Assembly (NCBI GenBank): GCA_018712785.1
Contig: DVGK01000007.1
Location: 1-42,125 of the forward strand
Length of the DNA stretch: 42,125 bases
Direction: 5' to 3'
DNA from: Candidatus Choladousia intestinavium
GTDB taxonomy: Bacteria; Bacillota; Clostridia; Lachnospirales; Lachnospiraceae
Part shown: piece by piece, positions 23,748 to 33,495 of the stretch
Layout: the number at the start of each line of letters is the position of its first letter
Position numbering within the stretch: position 1 is the stretch's first letter
Made by a program: the position numbers and the translations under genes
Notes under the pieces: generated by a model
Databases searched by the model: none
The model's input: the letters and a program-made list of their open reading frames with translations, nothing else
What the model was told of the DNA's origin: nothing

Positions 23748-25167
23748 GGTAAAAGCAGTAAAATATATCAAGAGCCTGCAGGCACGTATTTTTGTTATTT
23801 TTATACTGGTTGGAATGATCCCCATTTTTCTCATGAAGTATGTAATTCTGGAGAATTATGAGGATCTGGCTGTAGATCAGAAGGGGGTCATGCTGGAAAG
23901 CCAGTGCCAGCAGATCATTGAACAGATCAGCGAGACCTCCTACGTACACGGGGAGCCATCCAGCATGATTGACACGGAGATTGCTCAGCTTGCCGCTATT
24001 TACGGGGGACGGATCATTATTGTAAACAGTAATTTCCGGATTATTCTGGATACCTTCGGGATTGACGAGGATAAGGTGATTATCTCGGAGGAGGTGCTTC
24101 AGAGCTTCTTAGGAAGCGATTCCGTAAATTATAACCGGGAATATCAGTTTCTGGAGATGACCATTCCGATTCCGAACCGGGAGACTAATGAAACAGAAGG
24201 GGTTGTCATTATCAGCGTGCCTACTGTGGATGTTGACAGCGGTAAGGCGTCTCTTAGCAACACGGTTCTGATTCTGCAGATTGTCATGTCTGTGCTGATC
24301 TGCCTGCTGGCCTTCTATGTGGCGCGCATGCTGACAAAGCCTTTTGGGAAGATTACAAAGTCCCTGGAGGAGGTTCAGGGGGGCGTCATTGAGCAGGAGA
24401 TCTCTATACCGGATTACACGGAGACCCAGCTTCTGGCCGAGGCATACAACCGGATGCTGAAGCGGATGAAGATCCAGGAGGATTCCAGACAGGAATTTGT
24501 CTCTAACGTGTCCCATGAGCTGAAGACGCCCATCACTTCCATGAAGGTGCTGGCGGATTCCCTTCTGGCCCAGGAGGAGGTTCCGGTAGAGCTGTACAAA
24601 GAGTTCATGAGCGATATCGCGGAGGAGATAGACCGGGAAAACAAGATTATCTCCGATCTTCTTTCACTGGTTAAGATGGACAAAAAATCTTCCGATATCA
24701 ATATTCAGGAGACAAATATCAATCAGCTGATTGAATTGATTCTAAAAAGGCTCAGGCCCATTGCCGCCAGGCACAACATTGAGCTTGTGCTGGAGAGCTT
24801 TAAGCCCATTCTGGCCGAGGTGGATGAGACGAAGCTGACATTGGCTTTGTCGAATCTGGTGGAGAACGGCATTAAATACAATCAGGAAGACGGCTGGGTG
24901 CATGTGTCTTTGAATGTGGACAGCAAATATTTCTATGTGAAGGTGGAGGATTCCGGAATCGGGATTCCGGAGGAGGCCCAGGAACATATTTTTGAGCGGT
25001 TTTACCGGGTGGACAAATCTCATTCCAGAGAAATAGGCGGGACCGGGCTGGGCCTTGCGATTACCCGGAGCGCCGTTCTGATGCATCACGGAGCCATTAA
25101 GGTATACAGCAAGGAGGGAGAGGGAACCACTTTTACGGTTCGGATCCCGCTGAAGTACGTACCGTAA
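23731..25167 (+). CDS. Sensor histidine kinase, start codon uncertain
   Basis: The protein has an N-terminal membrane helix (IFVIFILVGMIPIFLM), an extracellular sensor region of about 130-140 residues, a second helix (LQIVMSVLICLLAFYVA), a HAMP linker, a HisKA domain (FVSNVSHELKTPITSM, phosphorylated His) and a HATPase domain (NLVENGIKYN, DSGIGIP, GGTGLGLAI). It is the partner of the preceding regulator. No ATG, GTG or TTG lies in frame between 23680 and 23811. I suggest ATT at 23731, with GGGGAG six bases upstream, giving a 478-residue protein. TTG 23677, GTG 23668 or ATG 23647 would overlap the regulator by 71-101 bases, and ATG 23814 would cut into the first helix. Confidence 0.88.
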   Translation: MISSIKVKAVKYIKSLQARIFVIFILVGMIPIFLMKYVILENYEDLAVDQKGVMLESQCQQIIEQISETSYVHGEPSSMIDTEIAQLAAIYGGRIIIVNSNFRIILDTFGIDEDKVIISEEVLQSFLGSDSVNYNREYQFLEMTIPIPNRETNETEGVVIISVPTVDVDSGKASLSNTVLILQIVMSVLICLLAFYVARMLTKPFGKITKSLEEVQGGVIEQEISIPDYTETQLLAEAYNRMLKRMKIQEDSRQEFVSNVSHELKTPITSMKVLADSLLAQEEVPVELYKEFMSDIAEEIDRENKIISDLLSLVKMDKKSSDINIQETNINQLIELILKRLRPIAARHNIELVLESFKPILAEVDETKLTLALSNLVENGIKYNQEDGWVHVSLNVDSKYFYVKVEDSGIGIPEEAQEHIFERFYRVDKSHSREIGGTGLGLAITRSAVLMHHGAIKVYSKEGEGTTFTVRIPLKYVP

Positions 25168-25184
25168 TGAAAGGGAGGCATTTT

Positions 25185-26357
25185 TTGAAAAAGGGACGGA
25201 GCCTTTTTCTGATTCTTGCTTTCTGTATTCTGGCGCTGGCCGGATGCAGCCGGCAGGAAGAAGAAAATGAGGATGAATATACCATTTATTATGTCAATAC
25301 GGAGGAAACCAAGCTGGTGGAGAGCCCTTACGTGCCTGTCTCAGAGACCTTTGACGGAATTATGGAGGAGCTTCAGCAGCAGCTTCAGGAACCGCCGGCC
25401 GGGGTGTCCAGCGCTCTGAACGGGGATGTGGAGATTCAGGGATATCAGAGAGGCATCGACGCCCTCCGGGTTGACTTTTCAGAGGAGTATTATGATCTGA
25501 CCAATACTGAAGAGGTTCTCCTGCGGGCGGCGGCGGTGAAGACTTTCGTTCAGGTGCCGGGAGTTATAAAAGTAATGATTACCGTAGAGGGTGAGCAGCT
25601 TGTGGATCTGGACGGTCAGCCGGTGCCGGCTATGGATGGAGATACCTTTATCGATACGAAAGAGGGCGGCATTAATTCCTATCAGGACGCGTCGCTTTCC
25701 CTGTATTTTGCCCAGGAAGATGGGCAGGAGCTTAAGCGGGAGATGCGGAGCATCCATTATTCCAGTAATATGATTTTAAGCAGAGTCGTGGTGGAGCAGC
25801 TGATTGCTGGACCGGAGGAGAGAGGTCTGGCAAGGGTTCTTACGGAAGACACTGTGATTGAAAATATTCATATTCAGGATGGAGTCTGTACGGTGTATTT
25901 TTCAGAGGCCGCCAACCAGACCCCTGCGGAAAGCCAGGTATCCCCGGAGACAGCTTTGTATGCCATTGTCAATTCCATCTGTGATACCTGCAATGATATT
26001 CTGGGAATCCGTATTGTAATTGACAATGGGGCCGTGAATACTTTCCGGGATGAAATCGACCTGGATCAGACCTTCAATATGAACCGGGCGATCATCCAGG
26101 GTTCCGGCAGTTCGGAAATGGAGGCGGAGTCCGCGGGAGAAACCATACAGAATTCAGAAGAGGAGACTCAGGAAACGGTCGGAAATACTCAGGGGATTCA
26201 GGAGATTGAGACTCTGGAAACTGCCGGAAATACTCAAGGGATTCAGGAAACCGAGGTCCAGGAGACCGCTGGAAACATCCAGGGAGTTCAGGAGACTGAG
26301 CCCCAGGAGATCAACGGAAATATCCAGGAAGTTCAGGAGACGGGAGCCCCGAGCTGA
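25185..26357 (+). CDS. GerMN-domain lipoprotein with C-terminal repeats
   Basis: A TTG start at 25185 with GGGAGG six bases before it gives a clean lipoprotein signal (MKKGRSLFLI, then LALAGC, Cys21). An ATG at 25167 overlapping the kinase stop is the alternative. The 390-residue body has two GerMN-like sporulation/germination domains (about 60-150 and 175-285, the second with REMRSIHYSS). The end holds four degenerate 15-residue repeats of the form ETAGNTQGIQET. Such lipoproteins often sit beside two-component kinases in Firmicutes and may modulate them. Partner and function here are inference. Confidence 0.85.
   Translation: MKKGRSLFLILAFCILALAGCSRQEEENEDEYTIYYVNTEETKLVESPYVPVSETFDGIMEELQQQLQEPPAGVSSALNGDVEIQGYQRGIDALRVDFSEEYYDLTNTEEVLLRAAAVKTFVQVPGVIKVMITVEGEQLVDLDGQPVPAMDGDTFIDTKEGGINSYQDASLSLYFAQEDGQELKREMRSIHYSSNMILSRVVVEQLIAGPEERGLARVLTEDTVIENIHIQDGVCTVYFSEAANQTPAESQVSPETALYAIVNSICDTCNDILGIRIVIDNGAVNTFRDEIDLDQTFNMNRAIIQGSGSSEMEAESAGETIQNSEEETQETVGNTQGIQEIETLETAGNTQGIQETEVQETAGNIQGVQETEPQEINGNIQEVQETGAPS
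26163..26342 (+). repeat. Four 45-bp tandem repeats at the end of the lipoprotein gene
   Basis: Repeats begin at 26163, 26208, 26253 and 26298, each encoding 15 residues of the form E-x-Q-E-T-x-G-N-x-Q-x-x-Q-E-T. All remain in frame. The acidic, Gln/Thr-rich tail is likely to be an extended extracellular spacer. Confidence 0.8.
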
Positions 26358-26374
26358 GAGGAGGATGTGGGAGT

Positions 26375-28666
26375 ATGATGAAACGTCCCCTTGTATGGGC
26401 GGGCGTATGTCTGCTCCTGATTTTGGCATTGAGGATGGGAGCGGAGAAGGCGGGACTGATTCGTCCGCCTTCCCCGTCCTGGAAAAATCTTCTGCCAGAG
26501 GAAGGGCAGAGTATAATCGTTCAGGGCACAGCGGCCCGGTGCATTTCGGCATCGGAAGGGATGCGCCTTTCTTTAAAAGATTTTCTTATTCAGTCTGCAG
26601 ACACTTCAAAGAATCTTTTCTATTCAGAATATCAGATTTTCCTTTATACAGATGAAACAAATATTGAGCCGGGAGACCAGGTAAAGGCGCGGGGAGAAAT
26701 CGCCTTTTTTGATCCTGCTTCCAATCCGGGACAGTTTGACGGGGAAGCATATTATACAGGGCAGAATTATCTGTTTACACTGAAGGAACCGGTGATTCTA
26801 AAGACAGAGAAAGGAACGCCCTCCCTGGAACGGGCGCTGCACCGGCTCCGCAGAAAATTTATGGACTCCTACCGCGCGATTTTTTCTCCTGAGGATGCCT
26901 CTGTTCTGGCGACTATGAGCCTGGGGGAAACGGGACAGACCGTGAGGGAACGGAAGCTTTTGTATCAGGAGGGCGGCATTGCCCATATTCTGGCTATTTC
27001 AGGACTGCATATTTCTCTGCTGGGGATGGGGCTTTACCGGATTTTACGTCGTCTCTTTGTGCCGGTACCGGCTTCCGCGGTTCTTTCCGGGACGGTTATG
27101 GGAGCGTATCTCCTTATGACGGGAGTGAGCGTCTCTGCGGCGCGGGCCGTGGTGATGTTCTGGCTGTGGCTGGGAGCGAAGATGACAGGCCGGGCCTACG
27201 ACAGGGTGAACGGAATTTTTTTTGCCGCATTGGTGCTGCTGACGGCAGAGCCGGGCTATATAACTCAGGCGGGTTTCATCCTGTCCTTTCTGGCTGTCTT
27301 TGCGCTGGCAGTTTTTGTACCTGCGGTACAAAGGGCCTGCGGCTTTTCCTCAGGATGGGCCAATGCCCTTCTTTCAGGGGCCGCTCTTCAGGCGGGCACT
27401 CTTCCTGCCATCCTTTTTTTCTTTAAACAGGCGCCTGTGTGGAGCTTTTTGATCAATCTGGCCGTTGTGCCTCTGATGCCTGCCGTGATGGGAACCGGGC
27501 TGCTGGGAGGAGCGGCGGGAATTTTCAGCGTCCGGGCGGGAACCTTCCTGGGGGCGCCCTGCGGATATCTGCTGGAGCTTTTTGATCTTCTCTGCGTTCT
27601 GGAGAAACGGATGCCGGGTGGTATTTTTATAGCCGGGCAGCCCTCCTGGGGAAAAATCCTGGCATATTATACAACGCTTGGAATCCTGACGCTGTTCTTT
27701 CAAAGAGGATTCCCAAGGAAAAAGGCATGCCTGGCAGGGAGGAGCAAAAAGAGAGAAAAAGAATCCGCAAGAAAAACAGCGGCCAGGGCAATCTGGGCCG
27801 CCTGGTTCGCGGGAATGCTGCTTCTGCTGCCGGTCCGGCCTCCGGGGGAGCTGGAAATTTACGTCCTGGATGTGGGCCAGGGAGACTCCATACTGATCCG
27901 GACTCCTTCCGGGGTGACGGCCCTGATTGACGGAGGAAGCAGTTCAGTTTCCCAGGTCTGGCAGTACAGAGTGAAAGAGACCCTGAAGTATTTTGGAATC
28001 CGCAGGCTGGATTACGTGTTCTTAAGCCACGGGGATTCGGATCATGTCAGCGGCATTTTGGAGTTCCTGGAAGGATATGAAAGGGGAATCGGCGGTAAAA
28101 ATACGAAAGGAATTACTCTCGGGCGTCTGATTCACGGCCCGGAAACCGGGGAGGATTATCGTATTCTAGATGAGCTGGCAGGCAAAAACCGGATTCCGGT
28201 AACTGTTATGGAGGAGGGAGGCCGGATTTCTTATGGAGAGGGAGAGCGGGCCTGGGAGATTCAGTGCCTGGCGCCGGACGGGGAAAATCTCCTGGGAGAC
28301 AAGAATCAGGATTCTCTTGTTCTTCTCTTAAAATACGGAGAATTTCAGATGCTGTTTACAGGGGATATGCAGACAGAGGGAGAGGCAAGACTCCTGCGGG
28401 CAGGAGCCGACATTCGGGCGGATGTCCTGAAGGTAGGACACCACGGAGCGGCCAACGCTTCCTCATCAGATTTCCTTAAGAAAATCCGTCCCCGGATCGC
28501 AGTGATTTCCTGCGCGGAAAAGAACTGGTACGGCCACCCTTCCCCGGAAACTCTGGAACGCCTTTCCGGAGCGGACAGCCGGATTTACTGCACGGCCTGG
28601 GAGGGAGCGGTGAAAATTGCCACAGACGGGAAGGGCTGCCGAGTGGAGACATATTTGGAGAAATAA
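26375..28666 (+). CDS. comEC: ComEC/Rec2 family DNA-uptake channel
   Basis: The 763-residue protein combines an N-terminal OB-like DUF4131 region, a multi-helix Competence domain (about residues 185-460, with ILAISGLHISLLGMGLYR) and a C-terminal metallo-beta-lactamase domain. In the last, VLDVGQGDSILIRT (about 496-509) and SHGDSDHVSG (about 550) carry the metal ligands. ComEC moves single-stranded DNA across the membrane, and the hydrolase part is thought to degrade the other strand. ComEA is four genes upstream in the same direction. Natural competence has rarely been shown in this group of bacteria, so function is not assured. Confidence 0.95.
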   Translation: MMKRPLVWAGVCLLLILALRMGAEKAGLIRPPSPSWKNLLPEEGQSIIVQGTAARCISASEGMRLSLKDFLIQSADTSKNLFYSEYQIFLYTDETNIEPGDQVKARGEIAFFDPASNPGQFDGEAYYTGQNYLFTLKEPVILKTEKGTPSLERALHRLRRKFMDSYRAIFSPEDASVLATMSLGETGQTVRERKLLYQEGGIAHILAISGLHISLLGMGLYRILRRLFVPVPASAVLSGTVMGAYLLMTGVSVSAARAVVMFWLWLGAKMTGRAYDRVNGIFFAALVLLTAEPGYITQAGFILSFLAVFALAVFVPAVQRACGFSSGWANALLSGAALQAGTLPAILFFFKQAPVWSFLINLAVVPLMPAVMGTGLLGGAAGIFSVRAGTFLGAPCGYLLELFDLLCVLEKRMPGGIFIAGQPSWGKILAYYTTLGILTLFFQRGFPRKKACLAGRSKKREKESARKTAARAIWAAWFAGMLLLLPVRPPGELEIYVLDVGQGDSILIRTPSGVTALIDGGSSSVSQVWQYRVKETLKYFGIRRLDYVFLSHGDSDHVSGILEFLEGYERGIGGKNTKGITLGRLIHGPETGEDYRILDELAGKNRIPVTVMEEGGRISYGEGERAWEIQCLAPDGENLLGDKNQDSLVLLLKYGEFQMLFTGDMQTEGEARLLRAGADIRADVLKVGHHGAANASSSDFLKKIRPRIAVISCAEKNWYGHPSPETLERLSGADSRIYCTAWEGAVKIATDGKGCRVETYLEK

Positions 28667-28705
28667 AGAAAATAATGATAAAATTATAAAAAAATTGAAA
28701 AAAGA

Positions 28706-28735
28706 TGGAAAATTCATGCAGGTTTAGAATATAAT
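28706..28735 (+). promoter_or_regulatory. Promoter of the dgt-dnaG-rpoD group
   Basis: A perfect TATAAT (28730-28735) lies 18 bp after TGGAAA (28706-28711), about 30 bases before the dgt start. Confidence 0.5.
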
Positions 28736-28764
28736 AATAGAAGGGAACATGGGGAGGGATGATA

Positions 28765-29772
28765 GTGACGATACGAGAAAAAACGGAAGAACAGGAACTG
28801 AAATACTTCAGCCCTTATGCCGCTTTCAGCAGATATTCCAAGGGGCGGGACCGTCAGGAAGAGCCCTGTGACATACGGACGGAATATCAGAGGGACAGGG
28901 ACCGGATCCTTCACAGCAAGTCCTTTCGCCGGCTGAAGCAGAAAACACAGGTGTTCCTCATCCCAGAGGGAGATCACTACAGAACGAGGCTGACGCATAC
29001 GCTGGAGGTGTCGCAGCTGGCCAGAACCATTGCCAAGGCTCTGCGCCTGAATGAGGATCTGGCGGATGCCATTGCTCTGGGACATGATCTGGGACATACT
29101 CCCTTCGGCCATGCCGGCGAGAGAGCTTTGGATGAGGTATGCCCCTACGGCTTTGCTCATTATAAACAGAGCGTGCGGGTGGTGGAGCTTCTGGAGAAAA
29201 AGGGACAGGGATTGAATCTGACCTGGGAAGTGCGGGACGGCATCCTGAATCACAGGACGGCAGGCAGTCCTCATACACTGGAAGGGCAGATTGTGCGGTA
29301 CTGTGATAAAATTGCCTATATCAATCACGACATTGACGACGCGGAGCGGGCTGGAATCCTCAGGGAAGAGGATATTCCGGAGGAATCCAGACGCATGATC
29401 GGAGATACCACCAGGAAGCGTCTGAATACGCTGATCCATGATGTAGTGAAGCACAGCGAGGGAAAAGAACGGATTACCATGTCCCAGGAGATGGAGACCG
29501 CTATGAGACGGCTGCGGGCTTTTATGTTTGAAAATGTTTACCGGAATAAGGTGGCCAAGAGGGAAGAAGAAAAGGCCATCCGGATGATTCAGGATCTTTA
29601 CAGATTCTACAATGAGCATCCGCAGACCATGCCTTTAGAATACCAGGATTTAATGCTGGAAAAGAATGAGGCCAGGGAGCGGGTGGTCTGCGACTACATA
29701 GCCGGGATGACGGATTCTTATTCGATCAAGAAATACACAGATCTTTTTGTGCCGAAGTCCTGGCAGATCTGA
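28765..29772 (+). CDS. dgt: Deoxyguanosinetriphosphate triphosphohydrolase (dGTPase-like)
   Basis: The protein has about 335 residues and the HD-domain pattern of dNTP triphosphohydrolases: H in RLTHTLEVSQLARTIA, the metal pair in ALGHDLGHTPFGHAGE, and a later D in YINHDIDDAERAG. It releases triphosphate from dNTPs and so limits their pools. GTG 28765 is well spaced after GGGGAGGG; ATG 28759 is too close to that site but remains possible. It precedes dnaG, as in many clostridia, which links nucleotide control to replication. Confidence 0.92.
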   Translation: MTIREKTEEQELKYFSPYAAFSRYSKGRDRQEEPCDIRTEYQRDRDRILHSKSFRRLKQKTQVFLIPEGDHYRTRLTHTLEVSQLARTIAKALRLNEDLADAIALGHDLGHTPFGHAGERALDEVCPYGFAHYKQSVRVVELLEKKGQGLNLTWEVRDGILNHRTAGSPHTLEGQIVRYCDKIAYINHDIDDAERAGILREEDIPEESRRMIGDTTRKRLNTLIHDVVKHSEGKERITMSQEMETAMRRLRAFMFENVYRNKVAKREEEKAIRMIQDLYRFYNEHPQTMPLEYQDLMLEKNEARERVVCDYIAGMTDSYSIKKYTDLFVPKSWQI

Positions 29773-29829
29773 GAAACGGGGCAGCGGTCCGGGAATACGG
29801 ACCGGCGCGAAACAGGAGGATGACAGGAG

Positions 29830-31590
29830 ATGTATTATCCAGACGAAATAATAGAAGAAGTACGCACAAGGAATGACATTGTGGATCTGATCTCCGGATA
29901 TGTGAAGCTTCAGAGAAGAGGCAGCTCTTACTTTGGCCTCTGTCCTTTTCACAATGAGAAATCCCCTTCCTTTTCCGTAAGTCCCGGAAAACAGATGTAT
30001 TACTGCTTCGGTTGCGGAGCGGGTGGAAATGTGTTTACCTTTCTTATGGAATATGAAAACTACTCTTTCCCGGAAGCGGTTAAGGCTCTGGCAGACCGGG
30101 CGGGAGTCGCGCTTCCGGAGATGGAATATTCCCAGGAGGCCAGGAGAGCCAGAGATGAGAAAAACGCGGTGCTGGAAGTGAACCGGGAAGCGGCTAAATA
30201 TTACTACTATCTGCTGCGGACGCCGGAGGGGGCTCCCGGAATGGAATATCTGAAAAAAAGAGGACTCACCGCGGAGACGATGCAGAGATTCGGCCTGGGA
30301 TACGCCGGGCGCTACAGCGACGGCTTGTACCGTTACCTGAAGAAAAAGGGGATTTCGGACGAGCTTCTGAAAAAGTCCGGGCTGATGCAGGTAAATGAAA
30401 AACAGGGAATGTACGATAAATTCTGGAATCGGGTCATGTTTCCGATTATGGATATCAATGGAAAGGTAGTGGGATTCGGAGGACGGGTTATGGGGGATGG
30501 AAAGCCTAAATATCTGAACTCCCCGGAGACCGTCATCTTTGACAAGAGCCGGAATCTGTACGGACTGAATTTTGCCAGGAGTTCACGGAAAAAACAGCTT
30601 CTGGTATGCGAGGGATACATGGATGTGATTTCTCTGCACCAGGCCGGGTTTACCAATGCGGTGGCCTCTCTCGGAACGGCTCTCACCAGCCAGCATGCTT
30701 CTCTGCTGAAGCGGTATACCGATGAGGCGGTGCTGACGTATGACAGCGACGAAGCGGGAATCCGGGCGGCCCTCCGGGCAGTTCCTCTGCTGAAGCAGGC
30801 TGGCGTAACGGCCAGGGTCCTGCATATGGCTCCCTATAAAGATCCGGATGAGTTTATCAAAGCTCTGGGAGCGGAAGCCTTTCAGGAGAGAATCGATCAG
30901 GCGGAAAACAGTTTCATGTTTGAAGTATCTGTGCTGGAAAAAAGCTTTGATATGGGAGATCCGGAAGAAAAGACAAAATTTTTCCAGGCAGTGGCCCGCA
31001 GAATCTCAGAGTTTGAACTTGAACTTGAGAGAGAAAATTATATAGAAGCCATTGCCGGAAAGTACCAGATTTCCTTCCAGGGACTGCGGAAGATGGTTAT
31101 GAACTGGTTGATGCAGGGGGTGCCAAGAAGAAAGGAGCCGGTGAAGCCGGGAAACCGCAGAGAAAAAGAAGACGGAATCCGGAAATCTCAGCGGCTGATC
31201 CTGACCTGGCTGGCCGAGCATCCGGGAATTTATCCGGCAGTCAGCCAGTACATCCGTCCGGAGGATTTCTCAGATGAGCTGTATCAGAAAGCGGCGGAGC
31301 TGCTGTTTGAGCAGCTGGAGAAGGGAGAAGTAAATCCGGCGCGGATTCTGAACGCCTTTGACAATCCGGAGGAGCAAAGACAGGCCGCGGCTCTTTTCAA
31401 TACAGATATTTCCGTAGAAACACCCCAGGAGTGGAACAAGGCAGTGCGGGAGACGCTGGCTAAGATTATGGACTACAGCATTAAGAAAAAAACGGCGCAG
31501 ATGGATCCTGCAGATCTGCAGGGGCTTCAAAAGCTCATCGATGCTAAAAGAAGGCTTCAGGATCTGGGACATCTGCATATTTCCCTCTAA
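29830..31590 (+). CDS. dnaG: DNA primase
   Basis: The 586-residue primase makes RNA primers at the replication fork. It has the CHC2 zinc finger (Cys38, His41, Cys59, Cys62), a catalytic core with the TOPRIM segment LLVCEGYMDVISLHQAG and the following DSDEAG acidic motif, and a C-terminal helical part for helicase contact. Length is normal. It lies between dgt and rpoD, the standard Firmicutes macromolecular synthesis arrangement. Confidence 0.97.
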   Translation: MYYPDEIIEEVRTRNDIVDLISGYVKLQRRGSSYFGLCPFHNEKSPSFSVSPGKQMYYCFGCGAGGNVFTFLMEYENYSFPEAVKALADRAGVALPEMEYSQEARRARDEKNAVLEVNREAAKYYYYLLRTPEGAPGMEYLKKRGLTAETMQRFGLGYAGRYSDGLYRYLKKKGISDELLKKSGLMQVNEKQGMYDKFWNRVMFPIMDINGKVVGFGGRVMGDGKPKYLNSPETVIFDKSRNLYGLNFARSSRKKQLLVCEGYMDVISLHQAGFTNAVASLGTALTSQHASLLKRYTDEAVLTYDSDEAGIRAALRAVPLLKQAGVTARVLHMAPYKDPDEFIKALGAEAFQERIDQAENSFMFEVSVLEKSFDMGDPEEKTKFFQAVARRISEFELELERENYIEAIAGKYQISFQGLRKMVMNWLMQGVPRRKEPVKPGNRREKEDGIRKSQRLILTWLAEHPGIYPAVSQYIRPEDFSDELYQKAAELLFEQLEKGEVNPARILNAFDNPEEQRQAAALFNTDISVETPQEWNKAVRETLAKIMDYSIKKKTAQMDPADLQGLQKLIDAKRRLQDLGHLHISL

Positions 31591-31648
31591 CAGGGACACA
31601 CTACAAATATTACAGTTCAGCCACACAGGCCAGAAAGGATGGTAACGG

Positions 31649-32746
31649 ATGGACGAGAGAACAGTTGAATTTGAAAAGAAACTGAAAGAACTGGTAAAGG
31701 TGGCCGGCCGGAAAAAGAATGTTTTAGAGTATAATGAGATTTATGATTACTTCAAAGATATGAATTTGACTGCGGAGCAGTACGATCTGATTCTGGAATA
31801 TCTGGAAAAAGCAGGCGTAGATGTGCTTCAGACGGCGGAGGAGGAAGAACCGCTGCTGCTTCCTGAGGAGGAAGAAGGCGAGGAAGAGGAGCTGGATCTG
31901 ACCGTACCGGAGGGAGTCAGCACAGATGACCCGGTGCGGATGTATTTAAAGGAGATCGGGCAGATTCCTCTGCTTACCGCCGAGGAGGAGCTGGAGCTGG
32001 CAAAGCGCATGAGCGAGGGAGATGAAAATGCCAAGGAAAAGCTGGCGGAGGCGAATCTGAGACTGGTGGTCAGTATCGCCAAGCGGTACGCGGGCCGGGG
32101 AATGCAGCTTCTTGATCTGATCCAGGAAGGAAACCTTGGACTGATTAAGGCGGTGGATAAATTCGACTATCAGAAAGGCTACAAATTCAGTACCTACGCC
32201 ACCTGGTGGATCCGCCAGGCCATCACGAGGGCTATCGCGGACCAGGCAAGAACCATACGGATCCCGGTGCATATGGTGGAAACCATGAACCGGGTTATAC
32301 GCACTTCCAGGCAGCTTCTTCAGGACCTGGGACGGGAGCCGAAGCCGGAAGAGATTGCCCAGAAGCTGAGTATGCCGGTAGAGAAGGTGCGGGAGATTCT
32401 GAAGATTTCCCAGGAACCGGTATCTTTGGAAACACCGGTGGGTGAAGAAGATGACAGTCACCTGGGTGATTTTATAAAAGACGATCATGTGCCGGTGCCG
32501 GTGGACGCGGCCACCTTTAAGATCCTGCAGGAGCAGCTGGTGGAGGTTCTGTCTACTCTGACAGACCGGGAACAGAAGGTACTCCGCCTCCGGTTCGGAC
32601 TGGATGACGGACGTGCCAGGACGCTGGAAGAAGTGGGAAAAGAATTTAATGTAACAAGAGAGAGAATCCGGCAGATTGAGGCTAAGGCTCTGCGGAAGCT
32701 GAGGCATCCCAGCCGAAGCCGGAAACTGAAGGATTATCTGGATTAG
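31649..32746 (+). CDS. rpoD: RNA polymerase primary sigma factor (sigma-A/70)
   Basis: The 365-residue sigma factor has a short region 1.1, an acidic linker of Glu runs, then region 1.2 ([12 protein letters not shown]), region 2 ([14 protein letters not shown], the -10 recognition helix), region 3, and region 4 ([30 protein letters not shown], -35 recognition). It directs RNA polymerase to housekeeping promoters; the TTGACA/TATAAT-like sites in this window fit its specificity. AAAGGATGG lies upstream. trmK follows after 14 bases. Confidence 0.98.
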   Translation: MDERTVEFEKKLKELVKVAGRKKNVLEYNEIYDYFKDMNLTAEQYDLILEYLEKAGVDVLQTAEEEEPLLLPEEEEGEEEELDLTVPEGVSTDDPVRMYLKEIGQIPLLTAEEELELAKRMSEGDENAKEKLAEANLRLVVSIAKRYAGRGMQLLDLIQEGNLGLIKAVDKFDYQKGYKFSTYATWWIRQAITRAIADQARTIRIPVHMVETMNRVIRTSRQLLQDLGREPKPEEIAQKLSMPVEKVREILKISQEPVSLETPVGEEDDSHLGDFIKDDHVPVPVDAATFKILQEQLVEVLSTLTDREQKVLRLRFGLDDGRARTLEEVGKEFNVTRERIRQIEAKALRKLRHPSRSRKLKDYLD

Positions 32747-32760
32747 GAGGAAGTTATCAT

Positions 32761-33459
32761 ATGCAGATATCGGAGAGACTGAGGGCAGTGTCTGACATGG
32801 TGGCTTCCGGATCCTGTCTGGCGGACGTGGGAACAGACCACGGTTACATACCTATTTACCTTGTATCAGAGGGAAGAATTCCAAAAGCCATTGCCATGGA
32901 TATCAACCTGGGGCCATTAAGCAGAGCACGGGAGAATATTGAGACCGGCGGCCTGTCCGGGAAAATCGAAACGCGGCTTTCTAACGGGCTGGATGCCCTG
33001 GCGCCAGGGGAAGCAGATACCATAATAATCGCGGGAATGGGAGGCCCCCTGGCGGTGGAGATTCTGAAAAGGGGAAGAGAAGCGCTGAAGTCCTGCCGGT
33101 CTCTAATCCTACAGCCCCAGTCGGAGATCTGGAATGTCCGCAGATATTTGGATGAAAATGAATGGAGAATTCAGGAAGAGAATATGATTCTGGAGGAGGG
33201 GAAATTTTATCCCATGCTCCGGGCAGGACGGGAAGGTTCGGAAAAACTGGATCAGGTGCAGCTTTTTTACGGTCCCAGGCTTTTGGAGAGGCGTCATCCT
33301 GTTTTGCTCTCTTACCTGAAAAAAGAGCGGGAAAAATTAAAAGAGGTCAGGGAAAAACTTGCCCGGAGCGAAAGCAGCAGGGCAGAAGACAGGGAAAGAG
33401 AGATACGAAAGCTGCAGAACATAAACGGGAGAGCCCTGGAACTGTTCCAGGAGGCGTGA
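32761..33459 (+). CDS. trmK: tRNA (adenine22-N1)-methyltransferase
   Basis: This 232-residue protein has the TrmK pattern: an N-terminal RLRAVSDMVASGSCLADVGTDHG that holds the SAM loop (VGTDHGYIP, about residues 23-31), the catalytic IIAGMGG segment, and a C-terminal coiled helical part with many Lys/Glu/Arg residues. TrmK methylates N1 of A22 in the D-loop of certain tRNAs. Its position directly after rpoD is typical of Firmicutes. The usual next gene (Nif3-like) is not here; a nucleoside kinase follows instead. Confidence 0.92.
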   Translation: MQISERLRAVSDMVASGSCLADVGTDHGYIPIYLVSEGRIPKAIAMDINLGPLSRARENIETGGLSGKIETRLSNGLDALAPGEADTIIIAGMGGPLAVEILKRGREALKSCRSLILQPQSEIWNVRRYLDENEWRIQEENMILEEGKFYPMLRAGREGSEKLDQVQLFYGPRLLERRHPVLLSYLKKEREKLKEVREKLARSESSRAEDREREIRKLQNINGRALELFQEA

Positions 33460-33495
33460 GCTGAAGCAAAAATTGGCAGGGAAAGGAGAAGGATC

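Noticed and set aside
28714-29619. 301-codon minus-strand frame opposite dgt
   Set aside because: It lies antisense to the HD-domain gene and shows no family features.
31946-32707. 253-codon minus-strand frame opposite rpoD
   Set aside because: It is a shadow of the sigma factor gene with no independent support.
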